Shown: piece by piece, positions 1 to 7,602 of the stretch
Numbering within the stretch: the first letter of the stretch is position 1
How the letters are laid out: the number at the start of each line of letters is the position of its first letter
Source: Knoellia koreensis
GTDB taxonomy: Bacteria > Actinomycetota > Actinomycetes > Actinomycetales > Dermatophilaceae
Length of the DNA: 64,000 bases
Assembly: GCF_013041615.1 (NCBI RefSeq)
Contig: NZ_JABEPQ010000001.1
Location: 1-64,000 of the forward strand
Direction of reading: 5' to 3'
The notes under the pieces: model-generated
Database searches by the model: none
Seen by the model: only the letters and a program-made list of their open reading frames with translations
Told to the model about the DNA's origin: nothing
Made by a program: the position numbers and the translations under genes

Positions 1-2
1 CA

Positions 3-128
3 ACGCCCGGCGTGCCCGACTTGCCACCCGCCGAGAACACCGCCAGGATCACCCATGAGCACCGCCTCCTGGCTGGGTATTTCAACCGCCAACTGGTGCA
101 TTTACTCAGACGCACCTCGCTCACGTAG
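3..128 (+). pseudogene. C-terminal tail of an upstream gene, possibly a toxin remnant
   Basis: The frame is open from the window edge to a TAG at 126-128 and reads like a natural protein end (it contains THEHRLLAGYFNRQLV). The other two frames here are Arg/Pro-rich and look non-coding. It ends 10 bases before the ATG of the next immunity-like gene, the same toxin-tail-then-immunity layout seen at 4378-4850. Whether it is an intact gene end or a displaced toxin tail cannot be told without the sequence to the left. Confidence 0.3.
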
Positions 129-138
129 AGTTGGCGCC

Positions 139-549
139 ATGATCCAACACCTCCGTAATGCGTTGGCGCAACTTCCTCCCCTACGCATAGCGTCCGCTTC
201 GTTCATTGATCCTTCTTTGAGCCTTATTGGTCCTGGATGGGCATTCAATTCAGTTTCTGCTTGGCGGTTGTGCGAGAACGGCGTACTTCTCTTTGGCTGG
301 AGTGAGAAGAATGTAGAAGAGCACATCGGTCGTCTAGTCGGTAATTCTATTGTCTCTGTGGAGGCTCAGTCCCGGTTCTTGGCTGGAGATCCTGCTTTCG
401 AACTTTCTGACGGATCATGGTTGGAAGTGTTCTCTGACTACCCGATAGATCCTTGGACTCTTCGGCTGCCGGGTATGACTTTCGTCGGCTCACCCTCTGA
501 CGCGACCCAAGTGGACAGTCCGTCTGTGGGTAGTCAAGATGGCGATTGA
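139..549 (+). CDS. Immunity-like protein (DUF6188-like?)
   Basis: This encodes 136 residues from the ATG at 139; an in-frame ATG at 55 exists, but the 28 residues it would add look like translated non-coding sequence. The C-terminal motif around DPWTLRLPGMTFVG resembles DPWVLTLPSGMTVG in the protein at 4521-4850, so the two are probably distant relatives. Both follow toxin-like tails, which suggests immunity proteins of polymorphic toxins. The domain name is from memory and tentative. GC is visibly lower than in the backbone, with many A/T-ending codons, consistent with recent acquisition. No signal peptide or membrane segment is seen. Confidence 0.5.
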   Translation: MIQHLRNALAQLPPLRIASASFIDPSLSLIGPGWAFNSVSAWRLCENGVLLFGWSEKNVEEHIGRLVGNSIVSVEAQSRFLAGDPAFELSDGSWLEVFSDYPIDPWTLRLPGMTFVGSPSDATQVDSPSVGSQDGD

Positions 550-638
550 ATAGTTTGGAGGGGTATATGCCCGCCGGCGTTGTAGTCGCTTTGAAGGGTC
601 ACCAGCTGATGAACATTCCCGTTGAGAGGAACGGTCTT

Positions 639-710
639 GTGCACACGGTTGACGAGACCAAGACGGTTGCAGAGCAGCGCAAACTTCCCGGGACTCAGCA
701 ACCCTCCTGA
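639..710 (+). pseudogene. Truncated 5' end of a YrhB/Imm35-like immunity gene
   Basis: The GTG at 639 begins VHTVDETKTVAEQ and stops after 23 residues. The intact gene at 5437 begins VQTLDETKTVAEQ, and the GAGAGGAA ribosome-binding region before both GTG codons is also conserved, so this is the broken 5' end of a second copy. From 711 to about 1020 the sequence stays open in the frame that runs into the next gene, but I recognise nothing in that stretch. It is probably further debris from cassette exchange. Confidence 0.5.
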
Positions 711-1026
711 GTATGTCGCCGACGCAATCCGCGCCAAGAGGGATCACAGGCGGTTGACGTGTCCGGTTTGGTACGGATCCGTCGGGAAGGACCAGACCGC
801 GGTGGACTTCACGCAGGATGCGATGGACTTCTTCGCCCAAAACCGATCGCTCGGTCAGTCGGTGATCCCTCGCGACGGCACCGCAGGCATCAAGATTTCG
901 ACCAAGCAGCCCGGCCCAGGCGGCGGCACGCAGCAGGTAGGGGGCTACTGGCCCAACGACGGCGATTTTCGAACGCTGTCGGACCTACTTCGCCGCGCTC
1001 TCAGCGCTTCACGAGGCTTTGAGATC

Positions 1027-1992
1027 GTGAGGCGCTCGGCGTGCCTGATCTTCGCGGCGGTGGTCGCATGGTTGATCATCGCCGTGCCCGTGGATGCGGC
1101 CAAGGGCGAAGCGCCGATCCCGATCCACGCGTATACCGGGACCGATCATTCGGCAACCGCGACGCTCGCCACCACCGAGCGCGGGCCACCCGCGACGCAC
1201 GGCTGGAGGACCGCCTGCGACGTCGTCGACCGCTGCTCGCACGGCTCTTCAGCGCGCCCGAACAGACCTGAGTCCGGCGCTCCTGGAGTTGAGCCGGGTG
1301 TGGGGTCGGTGGGTGAGGCGTTCCACGCGATCGTGACCGATCTGGTTGGTGCGCCGTCGAGGTTGGTCGGGCCGGATAGGTCGACGGTGTGGTCGCGGTC
1401 GGCGTTGTTGTGGGGTGAGCCGGGTCGGGTTGGTGACCTGATGCCGTTGCGGTTCCCGGGGCAGTTTGCCGATGCCGAGACGGGGTTGGTGTACAACGTT
1501 TTCCGGTACTACGACCCGGTGAATGCCAGGTTCATCAGCTCGGACCCGTTGGGGCAGGTGCCTGGTCCGAACACGTACGCGTACGTGAGCAACCCGACCA
1601 CCCTGACCGACCCCCTCGGCCTCTCACCCTGCGGCGACGCAGCAACAACAGCAGGGAAGCAAATCGACGCCGTGTGCGGAGGCCTTAGCAATTACAAGCA
1701 TGGCGGTCAGATGACCGCCATCGAGCACATCAATTATGGCCATGCTTCGACTTCTGGATTCACGGGGGTTAGCAGGTTCGCTGAAGAAACGAGAGTGAGA
1801 CAGATTGCTGGCTACGTGGACAACGCGCTGCGGTATGGCACGGTCACACCGAACGGAACGAATGGTTCCAAGGTTATCCACGACACTGGGTCGGTAATTG
1901 GCACTGACCCGACCGGCCGCGCAGTGACAGGGATCCAGATCTATGTCAGGAAGAGTGAAATTCAGACCGCCTTCCTTCTGGATGTACCGTGA
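1027..1992 (+). CDS. Short secreted Rhs-core protein with C-terminal toxin-like domain
   Basis: The 321-residue product starts at GTG 1027 with a Sec-type signal peptide (SACLIFAAVVAWLIIAVPVDA). A low-complexity spacer follows, then one Rhs-repeat-associated core at about residues 140-199 (PLRFPGQFADAETG, YYDPVNARFISSDPLG, NPTTLTDPLGL). Normal Rhs proteins exceed 1,000 residues and enclose the toxin in a YD-repeat shell; here the shell is absent. The tail (about 205-321) has AIEHINYGHAS, then SRFAEETRVRQIAGYV, and ends in TAFLL. That layout is reminiscent of BECR-fold RNase toxins, but this is a guess. The core is about 98% identical in DNA to the one at 3452-3801, while the tail is unrelated. 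It is followed by a TGATG-overlapping putative immunity gene. The frame is open upstream to 622, but the signal peptide supports the GTG start. Confidence 0.65.
   Translation: MRRSACLIFAAVVAWLIIAVPVDAAKGEAPIPIHAYTGTDHSATATLATTERGPPATHGWRTACDVVDRCSHGSSARPNRPESGAPGVEPGVGSVGEAFHAIVTDLVGAPSRLVGPDRSTVWSRSALLWGEPGRVGDLMPLRFPGQFADAETGLVYNVFRYYDPVNARFISSDPLGQVPGPNTYAYVSNPTTLTDPLGLSPCGDAATTAGKQIDAVCGGLSNYKHGGQMTAIEHINYGHASTSGFTGVSRFAEETRVRQIAGYVDNALRYGTVTPNGTNGSKVIHDTGSVIGTDPTGRAVTGIQIYVRKSEIQTAFLLDVP
1291..1640 (+). repeat. Rhs-core direct repeat, copy 1
   Basis: This 350-bp block matches 3452-3801 with about six mismatches by eye. It covers the Rhs core up to SPCGDA, after which both proteins diverge completely. 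That is the expected boundary for exchange of toxin tails by homologous recombination. Confidence 0.9.
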
Positions 1993-2240
1993 TGACGGAG
2001 TCATACTTCATTCACATCCTGAAGCATGAAATGACGGACTATGAGCGCGCCGAAATCCTCCAGGCGGCACGCCGGCGTCCCTCCGGTCGCCACTACCTGA
2101 CGTTCAACGTGTTCAACGTTCTCATGGACTTCGACTCATCTACGGCGACGGTCGAGGACGAACTGGATGTAGATTCCGCCGAATCCTTGCCCCTGGACGA
2201 GTTCCTGAGTGCGGTCGCTGCATGGGGCGATTCGCACTGA
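1992..2240 (+). CDS. Putative immunity protein of the first Rhs cassette
   Basis: The ATG at 1992 overlaps the toxin stop codon by one base (TGATG), so translation is probably coupled; a GTG at 1989 is an alternative start. The 82-residue product is small, acidic (ATVEDELDVDSAESLPLDE) and has no signal peptide or membrane segment, so it is probably cytoplasmic. I do not recognise a family. The role is inferred only from its position directly after a toxin-like gene and from its size and charge. Its GC is lower than the backbone. Confidence 0.55.
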   Translation: MTESYFIHILKHEMTDYERAEILQAARRRPSGRHYLTFNVFNVLMDFDSSTATVEDELDVDSAESLPLDEFLSAVAAWGDSH

Positions 2241-2545
2241 GTATTCCCACGCGTGACTGGGCCGCTTGCTGTGGCCCGTTATGACGGCTGGCTGCGTGGC
2301 CGATCACCGTGGAGTGCGCGCGCCGCTTTGGCCAGCCAACCGATCCCGATGTGCGCGTCGTACAGCCTGCAAGAGTCTGCGCGAACGGCTGCCGTGATGG
2401 AGTGTTGACCCGGAGTCCGAGCGTCCGACTTGGTAGGGACAAATGTTTGTCCAAGATTGGGTGATCCCAGCCAAGTTACCGACGTCTTCTTGATCAAGGG
2501 GTCGCGTTCCGTGAGTGTCGTTCCCTACAACCCCAATTGGACATC
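2241..2545 (+). other. Gene-free stretch between cassettes with a small palindrome
   Basis: No convincing gene is visible in this 305-base stretch. It contains the perfect palindrome GGACAAATGTTTGTCC at 2437-2452 (7-bp arms, 2-base centre), about 95 bases before the next start codon, which could be an operator. The rest may be decayed cassette sequence. Confidence 0.4.
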
Positions 2546-2869
2546 ATGAGGCTCCCAACACCAGATGACCCAGCACAGGCTCCGGTCTGGGAGAACTACA
2601 TGATTGCTCAGGCTGTGCAAGCCTCCCGGGGCCAGATTCCCGAGCACGCTCTTGCGTTCGGGGTACAGGTTCATGGCGTTGATGTGGAGCTTCGGTTCCA
2701 GCTCAGCAAGGTCACTGATGAAAATGAACTGGACATGAGGGACATCGTCAGTGAGCTAGAGGGCCTCGTCGGTGAGGGAGTGTCGATTCGATCGGGATAT
2801 GAATTGCGAGATCGTCGAGAGATCGCTCCAACGGATGGAGTCTCGTGGATCTTCCTTGCTCGCGCATAG
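2546..2869 (+). CDS. Hypothetical protein, possible orphan immunity gene
   Basis: The product is 107 residues from the ATG at 2546; a TTG at 2537 is an alternative. It has no signal peptide or membrane segment and mixes helical and acidic stretches (TDENELDMRDIVSELEGLVGEG). I recognise no domain. It lies between two toxin cassettes with no toxin directly upstream, so it may be an orphan immunity gene kept against toxins of relatives. That role is inferred from context only. Confidence 0.45.
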   Translation: MRLPTPDDPAQAPVWENYMIAQAVQASRGQIPEHALAFGVQVHGVDVELRFQLSKVTDENELDMRDIVSELEGLVGEGVSIRSGYELRDRREIAPTDGVSWIFLARA

Positions 2870-2915
2870 ATGCGTTGAAGTGCGCGAAGGGGGTCTCGCA
2901 GAGGACGGACGTGGC

Positions 2916-3185
2916 ATGAGACCCTCGACGGTGCGGGAAACGTGCGCGTCGCGAGACCCGGCGACATTCACGCGCGAAGAGGCGGCCTCGGAGGCGGGGC
3001 AGTGGGTGCGTGACGATTCGCCGGACGTTGACGACCCGTCGATTTGGGATGGCCTGACGAAACTTGCCGCGGCCGACCTCAAGGTCAGTCCTCGTGAGTA
3101 TCTTCATTGTGAGGCTGATTTCCATTCGTGGTTGGACTCACTCGAAGGAGGGGAGGCGGGATGCGACTCGGGCCGAGCCGAGTAG
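2916..3185 (+). CDS. Hypothetical protein overlapping the second Rhs gene
   Basis: This 89-residue protein starts at ATG 2916, with a GAGG 11 bases upstream. The C-terminal half reads like a real small soluble protein (IWDGLTKLAAADLKVSPREY and ADFHSWLDSLEGG); the first 30 residues are less convincing, so the start is uncertain. Its last 25 bases overlap the start of the next Rhs gene and carry that gene's strong AAGGAGGGGAGG ribosome-binding site. No family is recognised. It may be another immunity-type gene, or a remnant whose end survives because it carries that site. Confidence 0.4.
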   Translation: MRPSTVRETCASRDPATFTREEAASEAGQWVRDDSPDVDDPSIWDGLTKLAAADLKVSPREYLHCEADFHSWLDSLEGGEAGCDSGRAE

Positions 3186-4156
3186 GACCTTTGCTCCGCT
3201 CGTTGCTGCGTGCATTGCTCGTCCTGATGCTCGTCGGCTTGGGATTGGGCTGGTCCGGAGCAAGCGCCGGGCCTGCCCTGACGGCCACTTCCGACCCGCG
3301 AACCCCGACCTGCAACCCGGCCGCGCGCGATACGCAGGCGCCCTTGGCGCCGACGCCACACCTCAACCAACAGTGTGTTCCGACCCGTCGGGGAGGTGCG
3401 GCGGTCGCTGAGGCGAGTTCACGGCATACCGGTGCTGGCACGGCTGGGGGTGAGCCGGGTGTGGGGGCGGTGGATGAGGCGTTCCACGCGATCGTGACCG
3501 ATCTGGTTGGTGCGCCGTGGAGGTTGGTCGGGCCGGATGGGTCGACGGTGTGGTCGCGGTCGGCGTTGTTGTGGGGTGAGCCGGGTCGGGTTGGTGACCT
3601 GATGCCGTTGCGGTTCCCGGGGCAGTTTGCCGATGCCGAGACGGGGTTGGTGTACAACGTTTTCCGGTATTACGACCCGGTGAATGCCAGGTTCATCAGC
3701 TCGGACCCGTTGGGGCAGGTGCCTGGTCCGAACACGTACGCGTACGTGAGCAACCCGACCACCCTGACCGACCCCCTCGGCCTCTCACCCTGCGGCGACG
3801 CCGCAAAGTTCGAAGACGGGGCATTCCGGCTGATCGGTGCGAACCGGGCGACGATCGACCCGAGGAAGCTCACCGAATACGCCTTGAACCCCAATCACCC
3901 GGTTGGAGGAAACAAGGCGCGCGTGTTCGAGTCCCCCCTAGGTTTTAATCGCTCGAACGCGGACGACCTGATGGCCCAACAGCGCCAAGGAGTCATGGAG
4001 AACATGCCGATCCCCGGCAAGGTCGACAAATGGGGAACGAGGTTCACGGTTGACATCCCGGTCACCGGCCCCGGTGGGTCTGGCATTGTCCGGACGGGTT
4101 GGATTTACACGCCGGGATCAACCACTCCAAGCCTGAACACCCTGACGGTGCGATGA
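3161..4156 (+). CDS. Short secreted Rhs-core protein with DUF6883-like C-terminal domain
   Basis: The 331-residue product starts at ATG 3161 after a very strong AAGGAGGGGAGG. It has a signal peptide (LLRSLLRALLVLMLVGLGLG), a Cys/Pro-containing spacer, the Rhs core at about 148-208 and a different tail from about 215. The tail (KLTEYALNPNHPVGGNKARV, then ESPLGFNRSNADDLM, ending RTGWIYTPGSTTPSLNTL) fits what I know of DUF6883. Members of that family often sit next to DUF4926 genes, as here. Like its partner at 1027 it lacks a YD-repeat shell. The signal peptides and spacers of the two proteins differ although the cores are nearly identical, so both ends of the core have recombined. Confidence 0.7.
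   Translation: MRLGPSRVGPLLRSLLRALLVLMLVGLGLGWSGASAGPALTATSDPRTPTCNPAARDTQAPLAPTPHLNQQCVPTRRGGAAVAEASSRHTGAGTAGGEPGVGAVDEAFHAIVTDLVGAPWRLVGPDGSTVWSRSALLWGEPGRVGDLMPLRFPGQFADAETGLVYNVFRYYDPVNARFISSDPLGQVPGPNTYAYVSNPTTLTDPLGLSPCGDAAKFEDGAFRLIGANRATIDPRKLTEYALNPNHPVGGNKARVFESPLGFNRSNADDLMAQQRQGVMENMPIPGKVDKWGTRFTVDIPVTGPGGSGIVRTGWIYTPGSTTPSLNTLTVR
3452..3801 (+). repeat. Rhs-core direct repeat, copy 2
   Basis: This is the partner of 1291-1640, offset by exactly 2,161 bases, with about six substitutions and no indels seen. Recombination between the two copies would delete the 2.16 kb holding the first toxin tail, its immunity gene and the two small genes between them. Confidence 0.9.
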
Positions 4157-4377
4157 CCGAGAACATCGGGCAGTTCGACACAGTCAGGGTCCCGGCGGGG
4201 ATCCCAGAGAGCGATGTGCAGGAAGGCGCAATGGCGACGGTTCTGGATGTCTACACGGACCCACATCTGGCGTACGAGATCGAGGTGGTCGATGTCGAGG
4301 GCCGGACCCTCTACGAAGGAGTCGTCGATCCGTCATGGGTCGAACTGGTCGAGTCCTACGATCAAGGTGATCGCTGA
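4153..4377 (+). CDS. DUF4926-like protein, probable immunity partner
   Basis: The ATG at 4153 overlaps the upstream stop (ATGA), so the two genes are probably translationally coupled. The 74-residue product has the DUF4926 pattern: an N-terminal strand with VRVPAGIPESDVQEG, then MATVLDVYTD, then YEIEVVDVEGRTLYEGVV. DUF4926 proteins are small and beta-rich, of unknown function. The tight coupling to a secreted DUF6883-tailed Rhs protein supports an antitoxin or immunity role, which is inferred. Confidence 0.7.
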   Translation: MTENIGQFDTVRVPAGIPESDVQEGAMATVLDVYTDPHLAYEIEVVDVEGRTLYEGVVDPSWVELVESYDQGDR

Positions 4378-4524
4378 TGGGAGAGGCGAAGAACCTACTT
4401 GGGCTCCAACGGAGGTCCAGCCAGCCCGTTCACTGGCAAGCCGGTGCAGCCTCCCTCGGGCCTGACAAAGCAGGAACGCCTTGACTTCTTCCGAAGCTGC
4501 ACACATATTGAGTTCGGACCATGA
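4378..4524 (+). pseudogene. Orphan toxin-tail remnant
   Basis: A frame open from 4378 to a TGA at 4522-4524 encodes a natural-looking C-terminus (PFTGKPVQPPSGLTKQER, ending CTHIEFGP) with no start codon or Rhs core of its own. Its stop overlaps the ATG of the next immunity-like gene (ATGA), as an intact toxin would. This is the classic displaced-tail arrangement left when a new toxin/immunity pair is inserted after the Rhs core. Confidence 0.45.
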
Positions 4525-4850
4525 GCGCGCAGTTCGGAGAGTTGCCACGGCGTGTAGTGGGCATTGAGGTCCAAGATCCAATCGTGACCCTATTCGGGGA
4601 GGACTGGTCTTTGACGCTGGCTTGCCCATGGTTTGGAGTGGTGAATGGGCGCCGGCTCACATGGGAGGACGAGGGGATCCAAGATTCTCTATGGGACCTC
4701 GTCGGAGCGGACCTGGTCATGGTGGAGAATCGCAAGTCGGTGACGACTTTTAGTTTCACAAACGGGGAGTTGGTCGCCGCGCCTGACTCCGATTTGGATC
4801 CGTGGGTGCTGACTCTGCCCTCGGGAATGACAGTGGGCCGCCTCCCATGA
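4521..4850 (+). CDS. Immunity-like protein (DUF6188-like?)
   Basis: The 109-residue product starts at ATG 4521, overlapping the stop of the toxin-tail remnant. It is beta-rich and acidic (VTLFGEDWSLTLACPWFGVV) and ends in LDPWVLTLPSGMTVG, a motif shared loosely with the protein at 139-549. It has no signal peptide or membrane segment. I infer a cytoplasmic immunity protein that outlived its toxin. The DUF6188 assignment is tentative. Confidence 0.5.
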   Translation: MSAQFGELPRRVVGIEVQDPIVTLFGEDWSLTLACPWFGVVNGRRLTWEDEGIQDSLWDLVGADLVMVENRKSVTTFSFTNGELVAAPDSDLDPWVLTLPSGMTVGRLP

Positions 4851-4937
4851 GGGGTGGGGAAACCCTGTTGCTCCGCTCACGCGTTCGTAGGCGTCGGGTG
4901 CGCGGACTCTGCGAGCATGTGGGCCGTGAGGCACAAC

Positions 4938-5330
4938 ATGACGGCAGCGGGATTCTTCCGTGAGCTGCCACACGGCCTGCAAACAGGTGACTCACTTCGT
5001 GACGCAGCGCATGATCCCCTGGGACCTGACGAGCGAGCGGCGGTTGCTGCGTACCTACGTGGCTGTCACGTGATCGCCGCTCCGTCCGTCCGTGCCGACG
5101 ACGCACTGAACCTGTCACACACCGCGGTGTCGCCAATCAGCGTTCACACCGACGGTGAGGCAGTGTGGCCCGAGGACTTGGCTTACTACGTTGAAACTTA
5201 TGGGGTTCGCCCACCCGCGGCCCTGTTGAACCGGGCGATGCACGGAAGTCCTCCCAGTGTTCCTCGGGAACGCTTGGACGAGATCATCGCCTGGATGCGG
5301 CATGGAATGCCAGGCGACAGCGAAGGCTGA
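4938..5330 (+). CDS. Conserved hypothetical protein
   Basis: The product is 130 residues from ATG 4938, chosen for the GTGAGG six bases upstream; an ATG at 4917 would add seven residues. The sequence (MTAAGFFRELPHG, GPDERAAVAAYLRGCHVIAA, then a hydrophilic segment and VWPEDLAYYVETYGV) resembles a family of small actinobacterial hypothetical proteins I have seen near toxin loci. I do not know a function for it. It is soluble and cytoplasmic by appearance. An immunity role is plausible from context but untested. Confidence 0.55.
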   Translation: MTAAGFFRELPHGLQTGDSLRDAAHDPLGPDERAAVAAYLRGCHVIAAPSVRADDALNLSHTAVSPISVHTDGEAVWPEDLAYYVETYGVRPPAALLNRAMHGSPPSVPRERLDEIIAWMRHGMPGDSEG

Positions 5331-5436
5331 TGCCTGGTCGTGAGACTGGTTCACCGGGGCGCCGAACACGCTCGACTTCGTCGTCGTTTTCATCGCGCGC
5401 CGGCCGATGCACGATCGCAGTGAGAGGAAGAGCCTT

Positions 5437-5739
5437 GTGCAAACCCTAGACGAAACTAAGACAGTCGCAGAGCAGTTGATCGCGGACTACCCGGGAACGA
5501 TTCTCAACCCCGCGGGACCTGCGGCGGTGACCGACCGGTATGTCGTCTGGGTGTATAACACCCCGGAGTACTGGGAGTCTGGTGACCCCTTCCGCGGCCT
5601 CGTGGGTAATGCGCCGATTGCTGTGAATCGCGAGTCGGGCGACGTCCTTCGCCTACCTACCTTTCAGAGCATCGAGTCCAACCTCAGCGACCTCGAAGCG
5701 GGGAATGCCTCTTGGTTGCCCACCGCTTCTCGTGAGTGA
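5437..5739 (+). CDS. YrhB/Imm35-like immunity protein
   Basis: The 100-residue protein starts at GTG 5437; the GAGAGGAAG upstream and this GTG are both conserved in the broken copy at 639-710, which argues against the ATG at 5407. The pattern VVWVYNTPEYWESGD, then LVGNAPIAVNRESGDV, fits the YrhB/Imm35 group of small immunity-type proteins. It is predicted cytoplasmic. No matching toxin lies directly upstream, so it may be an orphan. Confidence 0.55.
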   Translation: MQTLDETKTVAEQLIADYPGTILNPAGPAAVTDRYVVWVYNTPEYWESGDPFRGLVGNAPIAVNRESGDVLRLPTFQSIESNLSDLEAGNASWLPTASRE

Positions 5740-5868
5740 TTCTCGTTTGGGGTCAGATTGCTTGCGTACGGGTTAAAGATGGCATGGGTGCTTCATCATG
5801 ACGGCATTTGGATGGAAGCGACCGTGATGGATTTCGACCAAGACGGAGCTCTCGCGCGCCAGGCGCGT

Positions 5869-7602
5869 CGTTAGGTTCATGAGGGCGATGTGGACCCGTT
5901 TGCTGCGGTTCGCTATTCTTGCGCTCGACCGCCGATGACCGTGGGGGAAGGAAGCAGTCAGGGATGCGATCTCTTCGTGTCGGGATGACCGCTGCCGTTG
6001 CTGTGTCGACGGCAGTTTTGATGAGTGCTTGCGGGGGTGGGGAGCCGGCGGCGTCGGGCCCCACATCGACCACGACGTCGAGCACGACGACTCCGTCGTC
6101 GACGACGCGCAGTACGACGACAACGACGACCACGACGACGAAGGCGCCGCCTCCGCTGTCCAAGTTCGAGGGACAGGCTCCGGTGAAGGCGCTGAGAGCG
6201 TGGAGCGCGGCTTACGCGAAATCGATCAACGCTCGCGATTACAAGTTTGCTGCCGCTAAGCCGTATCTCACGAGCAGCGGAGTTGCTCTGATGGGTGCCA
6301 TCTCCCCGTCGGACCGTGGGCTGTACTTTCCGGGTCCGCTGCCGTTCACGCCAACAAAGGTGACGGTCTCAGGGAAGACCGCGGTAGTCCTCACGTGTGC
6401 CTGGTCGACAGGCTTCGCCCAGAATCGCAAGACAAAGCTGCCAGCCCAGCCCAGAAGGGTCGACTCCGTTCAGTTCACGCTCAAGCAGTCCAATGGCTGG
6501 AAGCTCGACAGCGCTGGATCCACGAAGGCCTCGTGCAGTTCCGTCTCCGTCAAAGGGGTCGGTTGGTGAACCGTCACAAAGTCGCAGTGGCCACAACCCT
6601 GGTCGTTGCCGCGCTCCTGTTCGGGGCTGGTCCCGCGACGGCGACGGACTGGAAGCCCATAGACCCCACGCCCACCGAGCCGAGTTCGTCCACGGCCGGC
6701 AATGGGAATGGGAAGGCTGGCGGTGGTGGGTCTGGCGCCGGAGGTCAGTTGCCGTCGAGTGACTCTTCGGGTGAGTCGTCCTCGGGTGGGGCGAAGGCAG
6801 CTCAGGTGCGGAACTGTTCGGTGGTGTCGTCGCCGAGCTACCTGGGTGTCTCGTGCGGCTCGGCCAGTGGTGGGGGTCTGACGGTCAAGGAGATCTTGGG
6901 CAAGGACCCGGTTCCGGAGTGTTGGAACGAGAGGCTGACGGCGTCGGAGCTGGATGCGATGGGTTTGGCGAACACTTCTGGTCAGCCGGGTGGCGCCACC
7001 TGGTACTGGGAGCGGTGCCTGAAGGGCATCGACCCCAAGACCTACAAGATCGGCCCCGACGGCATCTCGTTCACGATCGGCCTGGTGTCGATCAAGGACG
7101 GCGACCCGGTCAAGACGTTGACCGAGCGGCAGCGGAAGCTGGTCGAGTTCAAGGGTGCGGACCAGCAGATTCCGCCGCCGATCGCGGGTGTTTCCCCGGC
7201 GGCGCATCCGCGTGTGGGGGGTTGGGTGTCGTTCTTCGATGGCTCGCCGGCGGAGGTCACGGCTTCGGGTGGCGGTGCGGTTGTCTTGCGGGCTCGGGTG
7301 ACGAGCTTGGAGGTCGCGCCGTTGGGTGAGGACGACCCGGCGCGGGTCTCGTGTTCGGGCACTGGCGTCAAGGCGGTCAAGGGGGACAATCCGACGACCA
7401 AGCCGGACGGGTGCTGGTTCAAGTACACCGAGTCCTCGGCCGCGCAGCCGGACCAGAAGTATCCGGTGAAGATGACCGCGAACTGGGCGGTCGAGGTGTC
7501 GGCCAGCGGCCCGAACGGGCCGTTCACGCCGTTCAACACGTTCAGCAAGTCCCAGATCACCACGGTCCCCGTGACCGAGATCCAGTCCATCGTCGTGGAC
7601 TG
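5869..7602 (+). repeat. Tandem duplication, unit 1
   Basis: This unit of about 1.73 kb covers the shared upstream region (beginning CGTTAGGTTCATGAGGGCGA) and both genes of the pair 5964/6566. It repeats at 7665-9393. Upstream DNA, lipoprotein leader and most of the second gene are nearly identical, but the body of the first gene differs strongly. Confidence 0.85.
5964..6569 (+). CDS. Secreted lipoprotein with Thr/Ser linker, copy 1
   Basis: The 201-residue product starts at ATG 5964 after GGGGGAAGGAAG. It has a lipoprotein signal ending LMSAC with the lipidated Cys at 23, then a Ser/Thr/Pro-rich linker of about 45 residues and a compact domain of about 120 residues (PPLSKFEGQAPVKALRAWSA ... 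SSVSVKGVGW). It should be anchored to the outer face of the membrane with the domain held away from it. I recognise no family. The stop overlaps the start of the next gene (GTGA). The paralogue at 7759 has the same leader, linker type and ends but a diverged middle. The pair lies just upstream of the T7SS-like genes. Confidence 0.7.
   Translation: MRSLRVGMTAAVAVSTAVLMSACGGGEPAASGPTSTTTSSTTTPSSTTRSTTTTTTTTTKAPPPLSKFEGQAPVKALRAWSAAYAKSINARDYKFAAAKPYLTSSGVALMGAISPSDRGLYFPGPLPFTPTKVTVSGKTAVVLTCAWSTGFAQNRKTKLPAQPRRVDSVQFTLKQSNGWKLDSAGSTKASCSSVSVKGVGW

Noticed and set aside
55-138. ATG at 55 as the start of the first immunity-like gene
   Set aside because: The first 28 residues look non-coding, while another frame over the same bases reads as a natural protein end stopping at 128.
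622-1026. Extension of the first Rhs protein to a start at 622
   Set aside because: The signal peptide at GTG 1027 would become internal, and the upstream segment includes the remnant of another gene in a different frame.
6060-6150. ACC/ACG-rich tract as a DNA repeat element or CRISPR-like array
   Set aside because: It encodes the Ser/Thr linker of a lipoprotein; there are no spacers or regular repeat units.
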